From contig JAKACV010000009.1 in NCBI GenBank assembly GCA_021821085.1, positions 1-64,000 of the forward strand: DNA of 64,000 nt. The letters run 5' to 3'. Shown piece after piece: positions 1-10,097 of the stretch. Each line of letters opens with the position of its first letter. The first letter of the stretch is position 1. The stretch is from Bacillota bacterium (GTDB lineage Bacteria; Bacillota; Bacilli; Alicyclobacillales; SLC66). The position numbers and the translations under genes were made by a program. The notes below the pieces were generated by a model. That model was not told the origin of the DNA, did no database searches, and worked only from the letters and a program-made list of their open reading frames with translations.

Positions 1-49
1 TTTGGATGATTTGGTGTTTGTGATACGAACCATCAAGGAGGTCGTCATC

Positions 50-763
50 TTGTATATGCACGAATTTAACATGATGTCATTTGTGTCGTTTTCGCAAAAG
101 ATAGACACTGTGCTTATTCCAATCGGAATGATTGAGGCGCATGGACCACACTGCTCACTCTCGACAGATATTTTAATTCCACGCGAATTTGTTCGTCGTC
201 TGAATCAAGTGATGGGCAACCAATTGCTAATGGCACCTGAAATTCCTTTTGGTCATTCATTTGGTCTCGCTCCCTTTCCGGGAACTATTGATATTCCGGG
301 AGACGTTTTTGGCGCGTATGTTTTTGAAGTAGCAAAAGCTTTCTTGAAGCAAAATATGCGTAATATTGTTCTGTTTAATGGCCATGGTGGCAATATGTCG
401 AGTCTTTCACTTGTTAGCGAAAAACTTGCAGATCTAGGTGCTGTTGTTTTGACGATCAATTGGTGGGTAGATTATCGTTCTGAAATTGTAAAGTATGCAC
501 CGGAAACCGGTCATGCGGGAGAGGATGAGACTTCTACTATACTCGCTATTGATGCGTCCCTTGTGAATATGCAGGATGTAACAAGTCAAACGATATCAAC
601 TCCCTCTAATTTGAAAATGAAGGACATGGGGCGACTTGCTTATCCACATGCCTATTCAGGCAATGCGGGAGCGGCGACAGCAGAAAAAGGTGAACAGATC
701 TACTCGGCCTTACTTCCGTTGATCATTGCTGACATTGAAAAAATGTGGGCGTTTTCTTATTAG
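50..763 (+). CDS. Creatininase / creatinine amidohydrolase family protein
   Basis: ORF 2..763 with family motifs IEAHGPHCSLSTD and NGHGGN; AAGGAGG just upstream of an in-frame TTG at 50 suggests the real start. Confidence 0.82.
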   Translation: MYMHEFNMMSFVSFSQKIDTVLIPIGMIEAHGPHCSLSTDILIPREFVRRLNQVMGNQLLMAPEIPFGHSFGLAPFPGTIDIPGDVFGAYVFEVAKAFLKQNMRNIVLFNGHGGNMSSLSLVSEKLADLGAVVLTINWWVDYRSEIVKYAPETGHAGEDETSTILAIDASLVNMQDVTSQTISTPSNLKMKDMGRLAYPHAYSGNAGAATAEKGEQIYSALLPLIIADIEKMWAFSY

Positions 764-832
764 AGGTTGATCAACCAGATTGCGGAGAAGCCGCTCGTAT
801 CATGATCATGTTGTAGGATCGAGTCAATTGAG

Positions 833-2098
833 GTGGTGTTGTTCTTGTTCAAATTTATTCACTGTGCAGATCTCCATCTGGACAGTCCTTTGCGTGGATT
901 ATCCATGAAATCAAACGCGCCTGTAGAGCAAATTCGGACTGCCACACGTCGAGCATTGAATAACTTGGTTGATTTGTGTATTCAAGAAGAGGTGCAGTTT
1001 CTTGTGATCGCAGGAGATGTATACGATGGAGATTGGCCAGACTATACGACAGGACTTTTCTTCAGCGCTTGCATGGGGAAGCTACGGGAGCATCATATTG
1101 CAGTCTATCTCATTCGAGGCAATCACGATGCAGAGAGTACTATTACAAAGAAATTGGTACTACCATCAAATGTTATCGAATTTTCCTCGCAACAACCGGA
1201 AACGTATTTGATAAACGACATTAAAGTGGCGTTGCATGGTCAAAGCTTTTGGCAACGAGAGGTGCGTGATAATTTGGCCTCCACCTATCCAGAGGCTATG
1301 CTGGGTTACTTCAATATTGGCATTCTTCACACTGCAGCTGAGGGGCAAGAGGGACACGAGGCATATGCCCCATGTCGTATCAATGAGCTCGTTCAGAAAG
1401 GTTACGACTATTGGGCACTTGGACACATTCATAAACGGCAAATTCTTCACGAGAAACCGTATGTGGTTTTCCCGGGCAATCTTCAGGGAAGGCATATACG
1501 GGAAACGGGCCATAAAGGATGTACGTTAGTTACTGTGGATGGAACCAAAGTCTTTTTAGAACATCAAATACTCGATGTATTGCGTTGGTATGTGTGTGAG
1601 GTTGATTTGACTGACGTGGATACAGATGAAGAGTTGAATGCATCCATTTGCGTTCAAATGGAGAGGCTTCTTACCGAAAATCAGGGATATCCATTGGCAC
1701 TTCGGGTGCGATTTTCAGGGCAGACACGCCTCCATGGGTATCTACTTCAGAATATGGAAAGGTATATCCACGAAGTGCAAAATGCCGCTGCGATAATGGC
1801 TGGGGACCTCATATGGATCGAAAAGGTGAAATTCTCAACAGAGCCTATCGGGGATATGGAAGGATCACAGGATCAAGATGACGCTATCGCAACGTTGCTT
1901 CAATCGAGGGATTCCGCATTGACTGATCCTGAGTTTCTTGACGACTTTCTTAAACATGTAAATCTGATTCAAGGACGCATAGGAAAGTATACACAGTCAT
2001 CTGATGCTACGGTGATTGCAACCTCGAGTGATGTGGAGCCATTGCTAAAAGATGCTCAATCTATCTTGTTGAATATGCTTGGAAAGGGGAACTCCTGA
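833..2098 (+). CDS. yhaO: Metallophosphoesterase, SbcD/YhaO-type DNA repair exonuclease
   Basis: FIHCADLHLDSPLRGL, GDVYDGDW, IRGNHDAES and GHIHKR calcineurin-like motifs; followed immediately by a YhaN-like gene. Confidence 0.85.
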   Translation: MVLFLFKFIHCADLHLDSPLRGLSMKSNAPVEQIRTATRRALNNLVDLCIQEEVQFLVIAGDVYDGDWPDYTTGLFFSACMGKLREHHIAVYLIRGNHDAESTITKKLVLPSNVIEFSSQQPETYLINDIKVALHGQSFWQREVRDNLASTYPEAMLGYFNIGILHTAAEGQEGHEAYAPCRINELVQKGYDYWALGHIHKRQILHEKPYVVFPGNLQGRHIRETGHKGCTLVTVDGTKVFLEHQILDVLRWYVCEVDLTDVDTDEELNASICVQMERLLTENQGYPLALRVRFSGQTRLHGYLLQNMERYIHEVQNAAAIMAGDLIWIEKVKFSTEPIGDMEGSQDQDDAIATLLQSRDSALTDPEFLDDFLKHVNLIQGRIGKYTQSSDATVIATSSDVEPLLKDAQSILLNMLGKGNS

Positions 2099-2100
2099 CG

Positions 2101-5100
2101 ATGCGAATGAAGCGACTCGGGATGCAATCTGTCCTGCACTACGATGCGTTTGATCTCGATTTTGGTGAAGAGCAAAATGGATTGCACGTGCTTTATGGCC
2201 CGAATGAAACAGGAAAAAGTACTTTGCTGCATGTTCTGTTAGATGTGCTATTTGGCGGTCGAATCGAGGGTGATAGGAAAGAGCTGTATCCATCGCCCAA
2301 ATCAAGAATTACTGGCGTGATCGAACGAGTGAATGGAACAGAGCTTCGGGTGAATCGCAAGAAAAATAGATCCACGCTTGTTTTGGCGGAAGGTTCGTCA
2401 ACTGAGCTCTCTGAAGATCAACTGATCACGCTAGTAGGGGGCTATGATCGTGAGCGTTTCACCTTGCTCTTTGGTTTCGATCACGCTCGTTTGCGTCAGG
2501 GGGGGGAAAGCTTACTGCAGTCAGGAGGGCATGCTGGCGTATCGCTGTTTGAGGCAGGTGGTGGGGTCCAGCATCTGCAACGACTGTTCACTACCTTGAC
2601 GGAGCGTTCGACACAATTGCTGGATCCTGGTTTTACAAAAACATCAGCAAAACAGCTGAATAAAGCATTGCGTGCGTATAAGGAGGCGGAGAAAGCTATT
2701 CGTACCTGCGGGATGATGGGAGATGAGTGGCATGGAGAACGTCGTCACATTTCAGATGTAGAGCATAAGATTACTGAGTTAACTGCGCAAAAGACCCAAT
2801 ACAGTCGGATCCTTTCCAAGTTGCAACGCGTACTACGGGTGCGCGGGTCAATCGGGCGTTGGCAGACTTTTAAAGATCTATTAGAAAAAATGGGTCGCGT
2901 AGTCGTGTTATCCGCAGATGAGGATGAGCGTATTATTCAAATTCTAATAGACTATGAAAATGCCGTAAAGGCACGTAATGAGCTGACTTCTGCTTTGCAA
3001 CAGTATGAATCAGACATCGAGTCAATTCATGTTAATAGACGTGTGTTGGCACATGAAGAGTTGATTGGATTGCTCAGTGAACAGTTAACGCAATACATTG
3101 ATTTTAAACAATTGGATATTCCACGGCTTATGGAGCAAAAGTTGCATCACGAGAAGGCTGCAGAGGAATTATTGTCATCGTTAGCACCTGAATTGAATCT
3201 ACAGGAAGTCGAGAAATTGCGCATTCCATTCGTATTGGGAGAGCGTATTCAACAGATTTCTGTGCAGGTAAAGGATGCCCACAATGCTCTAACAGTTGCA
3301 AAGCAACGAGTTGAAGAGCAAGTAACGGTGAACGCGCGGATTGAAGGGGTACTAGTTGGACTAAGAGAGTCGATCGATGTATCCGCCTTGCGACTGCTTA
3401 TTACGCAGGTTCGTCAAGAAGGAAATCTAGAGAAGGCATTGTATGAGAAGGAACAAGAATGGGCAGCAAGTCGAGTCGCTCTTGAAGGTCTTCTGCGGAC
3501 ACAGAACTTTTGGAATGGTTCGGCTGAAGAACTTGCAACACTGCCAATACCGCTGCGTGAGACAATTGACCAATTTGAACACGAGTGGCGAACTGTCACG
3601 CACGAGATCGAAGCTGCAGAGAGGGAATTCGCTCGACTGAAAGCAGAATTCGACAAGGTACAGGTGGACATCGATATGTTTGAGAAAAATGGACATGTCC
3701 CTGATGAATCAGAGTTAGGAGAAATTCGTCGTCGCAGAGATTTAAAATGGGAACTCGTTCAGCGGGTTTGGCTGAAAGAGGAGATGGATGAAGAGATCTT
3801 ACGCGAATATGGTAGCTATGAGTCACTCGCTCAGTCTTACTCATCGTCGATACAGCATGCAGATCAAATGGGTGACTGGATGCGGCGCGAGTCAAAGCGA
3901 TTGGCTCACCGCATGGAATTGATTCGTCAAAAAACTCAGCGAACACATGATATTCAGGTATGTGAGGACGGTCTGACTGCCAAACGACAACAATTCATTG
4001 CACTATCAGAACGCTTTACTGCTGCTTGGGAGAAGACTGGCATTACACCTCTTTCTCCGATTGAGATGCGGGCATGGATGACTGAATATTATCGCCCGAT
4101 TCGTGCAGAACTTCAACAAGTTCAGGAGTTGGCGCGTGATCGGGATACGATTAGAGAACGCGGTGATAAGTATATTTTTCAGGCTCAATCTGAACTTTTA
4201 CGACTGCAAATGGCGAAGGAGCCGCAGATAGGGGACTTGAACAGGTGGATTCAGCGCTGTGAACAGGTTGCTAGTGAGGCGGAGGAACGTGAGCGCATAA
4301 GACGGGATCTTATCAATAGGCTAAAAGAATCAAATGAGCAGTTCGAAAGATATGATCGGATATACAAACAGGCGCTAGCGGAGTATGAAGAGGTGACAAG
4401 AGCTTGGATGCAGATACAGGTGCAGCATCCATCATTGCCGAATGATGCAGATATTGCGATAAGGTATGTAGGGCAAATTCACCTGTTGTTTGATCATGTG
4501 GGTCATATACAAAACATACAAGATGACATTGCAGGAAAGCAGAATAAATGTCATGATTTTGAGTCTCAAGGTGATCAGTTGGCAACATTGCTCGAGGAGG
4601 ATTTGTCGCCTCATGTCTCCTGTGAGCATTGGGTTCGGGGTCTCCTGAAACGACTTAACGAGTCTAAAGAGCAAGATGTGCGAATTGGAGAAATGGAGAA
4701 ACGAATCACAGAAATCGAGACGAACATCAAACAGTTGGAAGGCGAGATGGACGAATTGGAGTCCATATTGGCTGTTTCCAAGGATCAATATGGTTGTGCA
4801 GATCAGGCAGCATTGCGAGAATTGATCCGAAAATCTCGTGAGTATAAGAGGATAGATCAGCAAAAGAAGGAGACGGAAATTGCAGTACGCGAAAGTGGAG
4901 ATGGTCTCATAGTTGAAACTTTGGAGATGGAAGTAGAGGAGATGGGCGATCCGGATGCGATTCAAAGTCAGATTTACGAAATCGAACAGAAAATCAATCA
5001 ATTGGCACAACAGGTTGATTCAGAACAGCAACAACTTTGGAGTCTGAAACAGAAGTTTGAAGCCTGGGATGGCAGTCAAGCAGATGCTGCAGAGCAGGCG

Positions 5101-5652
5101 CAAAATGCGCAAAATTATTTGGCTGAAGTGGATCAATATTGGAATCAGTATCTTCGTATTGAGTTGGCGCGTCGACTGTTAAAGCGTGCAATTGATCAGT
5201 TTCGTCAGCAAAATGAGTCTTCGATATTGGAACTAGCTGGCGCTTTTTTTGCAAAGCTCACACTCGGTCACTATCCAGAGCTCACAGTACAATACTCGGA
5301 CAATGAACCGTACTTGGCTGCGAAAAACTCTGATGGATATGTGATACGCATACATCAGATGAGTGATGGGACGCGAGATCAACTATTTCTGGCGATGAGG
5401 TTGGCATTTATCGAGCAACATTTGCGGTCTGCAGAACCATTGCCACTCATTATGGACGATATTTTAGTCCATTTTGATGATGATCGAGCGCAAGCTACAC
5501 TGGAAGTTCTTCGACAGTTGGCTCAAAAAACGCAGGTAATCTATTTTACTCATCAGCGGTCTGTTGTCTCAGCGGTCGAGCGTATGCGTGATAATCTGAT
5601 ACATTATCACGATTTGAGTGAGAGACGGTCAACAGCCGAATCGACAGCATAA
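2101..5652 (+). CDS. yhaN: Large coiled-coil AAA ATPase, YhaN/SbcC-like
   Basis: Walker A GPNETGKSTLL, long coiled coil, C-terminal LPLIMDDILVHFDD Walker B; partner of the upstream SbcD-like gene. Confidence 0.85.
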   Translation: MRMKRLGMQSVLHYDAFDLDFGEEQNGLHVLYGPNETGKSTLLHVLLDVLFGGRIEGDRKELYPSPKSRITGVIERVNGTELRVNRKKNRSTLVLAEGSSTELSEDQLITLVGGYDRERFTLLFGFDHARLRQGGESLLQSGGHAGVSLFEAGGGVQHLQRLFTTLTERSTQLLDPGFTKTSAKQLNKALRAYKEAEKAIRTCGMMGDEWHGERRHISDVEHKITELTAQKTQYSRILSKLQRVLRVRGSIGRWQTFKDLLEKMGRVVVLSADEDERIIQILIDYENAVKARNELTSALQQYESDIESIHVNRRVLAHEELIGLLSEQLTQYIDFKQLDIPRLMEQKLHHEKAAEELLSSLAPELNLQEVEKLRIPFVLGERIQQISVQVKDAHNALTVAKQRVEEQVTVNARIEGVLVGLRESIDVSALRLLITQVRQEGNLEKALYEKEQEWAASRVALEGLLRTQNFWNGSAEELATLPIPLRETIDQFEHEWRTVTHEIEAAEREFARLKAEFDKVQVDIDMFEKNGHVPDESELGEIRRRRDLKWELVQRVWLKEEMDEEILREYGSYESLAQSYSSSIQHADQMGDWMRRESKRLAHRMELIRQKTQRTHDIQVCEDGLTAKRQQFIALSERFTAAWEKTGITPLSPIEMRAWMTEYYRPIRAELQQVQELARDRDTIRERGDKYIFQAQSELLRLQMAKEPQIGDLNRWIQRCEQVASEAEERERIRRDLINRLKESNEQFERYDRIYKQALAEYEEVTRAWMQIQVQHPSLPNDADIAIRYVGQIHLLFDHVGHIQNIQDDIAGKQNKCHDFESQGDQLATLLEEDLSPHVSCEHWVRGLLKRLNESKEQDVRIGEMEKRITEIETNIKQLEGEMDELESILAVSKDQYGCADQAALRELIRKSREYKRIDQQKKETEIAVRESGDGLIVETLEMEVEEMGDPDAIQSQIYEIEQKINQLAQQVDSEQQQLWSLKQKFEAWDGSQADAAEQAQNAQNYLAEVDQYWNQYLRIELARRLLKRAIDQFRQQNESSILELAGAFFAKLTLGHYPELTVQYSDNEPYLAAKNSDGYVIRIHQMSDGTRDQLFLAMRLAFIEQHLRSAEPLPLIMDDILVHFDDDRAQATLEVLRQLAQKTQVIYFTHQRSVVSAVERMRDNLIHYHDLSERRSTAESTA

Positions 5653-5834
5653 AATCGACTATCTGTATTTACGTACCAGTAAGTAAAATCATAAGTGGCT
5701 CCGTTTTGCTCTGAACGAGTGGTGGAAAGGTCGACCATCGCATCATCAAGGGATCTATCACTCGTTGGGCAAACGGTCCACATTTTGATGCAATCATGGA
5801 AATGGCAATCTAGAATCCTCTAGTGAGTGATGGA

Positions 5835-5863
5835 TTGACATCAATATTCCTGAATTATATTCT
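5835..5863 (+). promoter_or_regulatory. Candidate sigma-A promoter of acoR
   Basis: TTGACA (5835-5840), 17-nt spacer, TATTCT (5858-5863); overlaps inverted repeat TTATATT-N5-AATATAA (5855-5873). Confidence 0.5.
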
Positions 5864-5898
5864 AAAAATATAATAAAAATTAGTAATCATGGTGGTGG

Positions 5899-7839
5899 GT
5901 GATAGGTTTGAAGGATGAACAATTACTCAAGTCGTCATGGGAACATTTCATCTATCATCGATGTTTAGATGTCGATGTGGATCCAATTATTTTAGCGTCT
6001 TGGCAGCGGGCAAAGGCCTATGGGGTTAACCCAGAACAAAAGCAAGGTCAGCACGGTCTGAATCAACGAGAACTCCAAAAACTTCAGTATATTTCTAGAG
6101 AAATCATTATGACGTCTCTTTCACTGATGGAGCAATTGTATGAATTGGTCAAGGGGTCTGGGTTCATGGTGACCTTATGCGATCCGAATGGGATTTTGAT
6201 TAAGGTAATTGGTGATCAAGTGATACTTCAAGAAGCCGAAAAGATTCTGTTTGTAGAGGGAGCTGATTGGAGTGAAGAGGTGATGGGGACCAATGCGATT
6301 GGTACCTGTATCAAATTAGATCGCCCCCTTCAAGTCTATGCGGCTGAACACTTTTCTCGTGCCTGTCATTTCTGGACTTGTTCTGCGGCACCCATTCATA
6401 ATCCCAATGGAGACGTGGTTGGGGTGCTCAACATGTCAGGTCCGTTTCAAAAGGTCAATGCGCACACATTAGGGATGGTGGTGTCGGCTGTTTGGGCGAT
6501 CGAAAATCATCTTCGGGTTCTGGATAATCATCAAAAAAATGAAGTAATACACCGGTATTTGGAGGCAACTGTTCATGCACTACAGGATAGTGTTGCCATT
6601 GTAGATGATGCAGGTCATGTGCTAAAGGTTAATCCGCTCTTTTTACACATGTTTGGTCTTCATGAAGAGAAAATTAAAAATGTCTTGTTACAAGATCTTT
6701 TGAGAGTTCATGGTCATACGAATTTATTTTCCGGTCAACAATCGTTTTTACACAAGGAATTCATCATCGAAGTGAAAGATACGAACAAAATGGTACGCGT
6801 GTTAACGGATGTTCAACCTATCTTTAGCCTACGTTCAGAAAAAATGGGGTACCTTATTACCTTTAAAGAAATGAAAAAGGTCCGTCAATTTGTTAATCAT
6901 ATGACAGATAGTCGAGCAAAGATTGCATTCCCGGATATTATTGGGAAAAGTCGTATTTTTTTAGATGCGATAAGTGAGGCGAAGTTGTCTGCCAAATGTG
7001 ATGCGACTGTACTTTTGATGGGGGAGAGTGGAACTGGGAAGGATCTTTTTGCGCAAGCAATCCATCATGAAAGCGTTAGGCGCAATAAACCGTTTATTGC
7101 AATTAATTGCGGGGCAATTCCACGGGATTTACTCGGGAGTGAGTTGTTTGGGTATGTGGATGGGGCATTCACAGGCGCGCGTAAAGGCGGAAGTGCAGGC
7201 AAATTTGAATTGGCTGATGGCGGATCTCTATTTTTAGATGAGATTGGGGAGATGTCTCTCGAAATGCAGGTATTGTTGCTAAGGGTATTGCAGACGCAGG
7301 AAATTACTCGCATTGGTGGGCACGAGGTGATTCCTGTAGATGTGCGCATTATTGCAGCAACGAACAAAGATCTTGCACAAGAAGTTTCATCTGGTCATTT
7401 TCGCGCGGATTTATTCTATCGGTTACATGTCATGCCCATTCGATTGCCGGCATTACGTGATCGCCAAGAGGATATACCATTATTTGCAGAATACTTCATA
7501 ACGCGTTTTTGCGAAAAACTTGGGAAGGGAGAGTGTGCAGTTTCAGATTCTGCTATGCAGGAGCTAATGCATGCTGATTGGCCTGGGAATGTGCGAGAAT
7601 TACAGAATGTGTTAGAACGAGCGGTGATAAGATCGTCTACCCAAGAGATTGTCTTACATAGTGAGACAAAGCTGCCAAGTCGTTCATCATTGCCGGTAAA
7701 GGAATCGATCAAAAGGGAAGCGCTGATTCGTTCAATTGAACACTGCAGGGGAAACTTTAAGGAAGCTGCCAAATATTTAGGCATTTCACGTAGCACATTA
7801 TATCGGCAGCTTGAAAAATATGGATTGCGCGAAACGTAG
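5899..7839 (+). CDS. acoR: Sigma-54-dependent transcriptional activator, AcoR-like (GAF/PAS, AAA+, Fis HTH)
   Basis: LLMGESGTGKDLFAQAIH, ELFGYVDGAFTGAR, C-terminal EAAKYLGISRSTLYRQLEKYG; directly upstream of acoABC-type genes. Confidence 0.88.
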   Translation: MIGLKDEQLLKSSWEHFIYHRCLDVDVDPIILASWQRAKAYGVNPEQKQGQHGLNQRELQKLQYISREIIMTSLSLMEQLYELVKGSGFMVTLCDPNGILIKVIGDQVILQEAEKILFVEGADWSEEVMGTNAIGTCIKLDRPLQVYAAEHFSRACHFWTCSAAPIHNPNGDVVGVLNMSGPFQKVNAHTLGMVVSAVWAIENHLRVLDNHQKNEVIHRYLEATVHALQDSVAIVDDAGHVLKVNPLFLHMFGLHEEKIKNVLLQDLLRVHGHTNLFSGQQSFLHKEFIIEVKDTNKMVRVLTDVQPIFSLRSEKMGYLITFKEMKKVRQFVNHMTDSRAKIAFPDIIGKSRIFLDAISEAKLSAKCDATVLLMGESGTGKDLFAQAIHHESVRRNKPFIAINCGAIPRDLLGSELFGYVDGAFTGARKGGSAGKFELADGGSLFLDEIGEMSLEMQVLLLRVLQTQEITRIGGHEVIPVDVRIIAATNKDLAQEVSSGHFRADLFYRLHVMPIRLPALRDRQEDIPLFAEYFITRFCEKLGKGECAVSDSAMQELMHADWPGNVRELQNVLERAVIRSSTQEIVLHSETKLPSRSSLPVKESIKREALIRSIEHCRGNFKEAAKYLGISRSTLYRQLEKYGLRET

Positions 7840-7879
7840 TGTCGCGTTGTGTGTCATGAATCGTTGTCCGTGTCTCATG

Positions 7880-7904
7880 GCGTCCCAAAACGGGACGCTT
7901 TTTT
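7880..7904 (+). terminator. Rho-independent terminator after acoR
   Basis: GCGTCCC-AAAAC-GGGACGC followed by TTTTTT. Confidence 0.85.
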
Positions 7905-7948
7905 ATGGATTGACATGAAACTTTCTAAAGATATTCAGTGTGTGAGAC

Positions 7949-7965
7949 TGGCATGAATATTGCTT
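7949..7965 (+). promoter_or_regulatory. Sigma-54 (-24/-12) promoter of the aco operon
   Basis: TGGCATGAATATTGCTT matches TGGCAYRN4TTGCW with the canonical 10 nt between GG and GC. Confidence 0.88.
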
Positions 7966-7996
7966 GACTAGAATGTAGATGAAAGGGGAGATCAAT

Positions 7997-8989
7997 TTGG
8001 GCGTTCCAATTGAGAAAATCGAGTGGATGTATGAAACAATGTACAAAATTCGGTATTACGAAGAGAGCATGGTTAACATTTATGCAGAGGGAAAGAGTCC
8101 TGTGTTCAATATTGGTGCAGGTACTGTTCCTGGTGAGATGCATTTGGCGGCTGGTCAGGAACCTGCTGCAGTAGGGATTTGTGCACATTTGAAACGAGAA
8201 GATACTGTAACTGCACCGCATCGTCCACATCACAATGCGATTGCTAAAGGTGTTGATTTGAATCTGATGACAGCTGAGATTTTTGGAAGAAAAACTGGAC
8301 TTGGCAGAGGTAAAGGTGGACATATGCACCTCTTTGATCCAAATGTTAAGTTTTCCTGTGGGGGGATTGTGGCTGCTGGATTACCTCACGCAGTCGGAGC
8401 CGCATTGGCTGCACAAATGAAAGGGGAAGATTGGGTTGCTGTTGCGTTTATCGGAGAAGGTGCCGCGAATGCCGGTGCATTTCACGAATCGCTCAATCTG
8501 GCGGCAGTGTGGAAGCTTCCATTGATTGTAGTTGTAGAGGATAATGCGTACGGCATCTCTGTCCCCAAAAGCGCTTCAACTGCGGTTGCATCAAATGTAG
8601 AACGCGCGGCGGCATATGGAATCGCTGGGTATTCGGTTAAAGATAATGATCCGATTACTATGTATGAAATTTCGGAGAGAGCAGTTCAGTTGGCACGACG
8701 TGGGGAAGGGCCTACATTGATCGAAATTGAGACGTTTCGCTATTTAGGACATTTTCAAGGTGATCCTGAACTTTATCGTAATAAGCAGGAGGTTCCATCA
8801 CTCCAAAAAAGAGATCCGCTTTTGCGTGTTGAGGCGCTGTTAAAGAAACAAGGAATTCAGGAGATCGAGATTAAGCACATGCAGGAAAGGGCAATTGCGC
8901 AGGTTGATGCCGCCTATCAGTTCGCGCGCGAAAGCGATTACCCTAATGCGACGCAGGCATTTGAGGATGTTTTTGTTGTGGGAATGTAA
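7997..8989 (+). CDS. acoA: Acetoin (2-oxo acid) dehydrogenase E1 alpha subunit, TPP-dependent
   Basis: GxGKGGHMHLFD and IGEGAANAGAFHESLNLA...NAYGIS TPP motifs; ORF track starts at ATG 7979, but AAAGGGGAG precedes TTG 7997. Confidence 0.88.
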   Translation: MGVPIEKIEWMYETMYKIRYYEESMVNIYAEGKSPVFNIGAGTVPGEMHLAAGQEPAAVGICAHLKREDTVTAPHRPHHNAIAKGVDLNLMTAEIFGRKTGLGRGKGGHMHLFDPNVKFSCGGIVAAGLPHAVGAALAAQMKGEDWVAVAFIGEGAANAGAFHESLNLAAVWKLPLIVVVEDNAYGISVPKSASTAVASNVERAAAYGIAGYSVKDNDPITMYEISERAVQLARRGEGPTLIEIETFRYLGHFQGDPELYRNKQEVPSLQKRDPLLRVEALLKKQGIQEIEIKHMQERAIAQVDAAYQFARESDYPNATQAFEDVFVVGM

Positions 8990-9022
8990 CTTGTGATGTG
9001 ACTGATAACGGGGGGATACCAG

Positions 9023-10045
9023 ATGAGTATATCCATTCATAAAAGGCTACTGACTGGAAATAAAGCGCTAGCAGAAGCGATTGCATTAGAAATGGAGAGT
9101 GATCCCAATGTTTTTGTGATGGGTGAGGATGTTGGTGTTTATGGTGGGATTTTTGGAGCTACGGAAGGATTATATCAAAAATTTGGTTCCACGAGAGTTC
9201 GTGACACGCCAATTTCAGAAACGGGATTCATCGGTGCGGCGATTGGAGCTGCGGCGGAAGGGATGCGACCCATTGCAGAGTTAATGTTCGTGGATTTCTT
9301 TGGCGTATGTATGGATCAGATCTACAATCATATGGCAAAAATTCACTACATGTCTGGTGGTCACGTGAAACTTCCTATGGTGCTAATGACGGCAGTTGGT
9401 GGAGGATATAATGATGCTGCGCAACATTCCCAAACTTTGTATGCTACTTTTGCGCACATGCCGGGGTTAAAAGTGGTCGCACCCTCCACACCGTATGACT
9501 TAAAAGGCATGATGATTTCAGCCATTCGCGATGATAATCCTGTAGTCTTTATGTTTCATAAAACATTGCAAGGGCTCGGATGGATGGATCAACTAGACTA
9601 TTCAATTGGGCATGTTCCGGAAGAAGCCTATACAGTACCTCTGGGAAAGGCAAATGTAGTTCGTGAAGGTAAGGATGTGACGATCGTAGCCATTCAGATG
9701 ATGATGCACCGCGCAAACGAGGCTGCAAAACAGCTTGCTGAGATAGGAATCGAGGCTGAAGTGATTGACTTGCGCTCACTGGTGCCATTAGATAAAGAAA
9801 CAATTCTAGAATCTGTAAGAAAGACACATCGCCTACTCATCGTGGATGAAGATTACCGTTCTTATGGGATGACTGCGGAAATTTCCGCCATAGTCGCTGA
9901 GGAAGCATTATATGAGTTAGAAGTGCCTATTCGTCGTTTGGCAGTACCTGATGTACCCATTCCATATAGTCGCCCGCTTGAGCAGGCTGTCATTCCGAGT
10001 GTGGAGGCCATTTTAGATGCGGCTAAGCAGCTAGTACAGCACTAA
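9023..10045 (+). CDS. acoB: Acetoin dehydrogenase E1 beta subunit
   Basis: ALAEAIALEMESDPNVFVMGEDVGVYGG...; adjacent to E1 alpha. Confidence 0.9.
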   Translation: MSISIHKRLLTGNKALAEAIALEMESDPNVFVMGEDVGVYGGIFGATEGLYQKFGSTRVRDTPISETGFIGAAIGAAAEGMRPIAELMFVDFFGVCMDQIYNHMAKIHYMSGGHVKLPMVLMTAVGGGYNDAAQHSQTLYATFAHMPGLKVVAPSTPYDLKGMMISAIRDDNPVVFMFHKTLQGLGWMDQLDYSIGHVPEEAYTVPLGKANVVREGKDVTIVAIQMMMHRANEAAKQLAEIGIEAEVIDLRSLVPLDKETILESVRKTHRLLIVDEDYRSYGMTAEISAIVAEEALYELEVPIRRLAVPDVPIPYSRPLEQAVIPSVEAILDAAKQLVQH

Positions 10046-10097
10046 AAAGTGAATCATATGTAGGATAAAGGTGAGTAGTTCTTGGAGGGAATGTACC

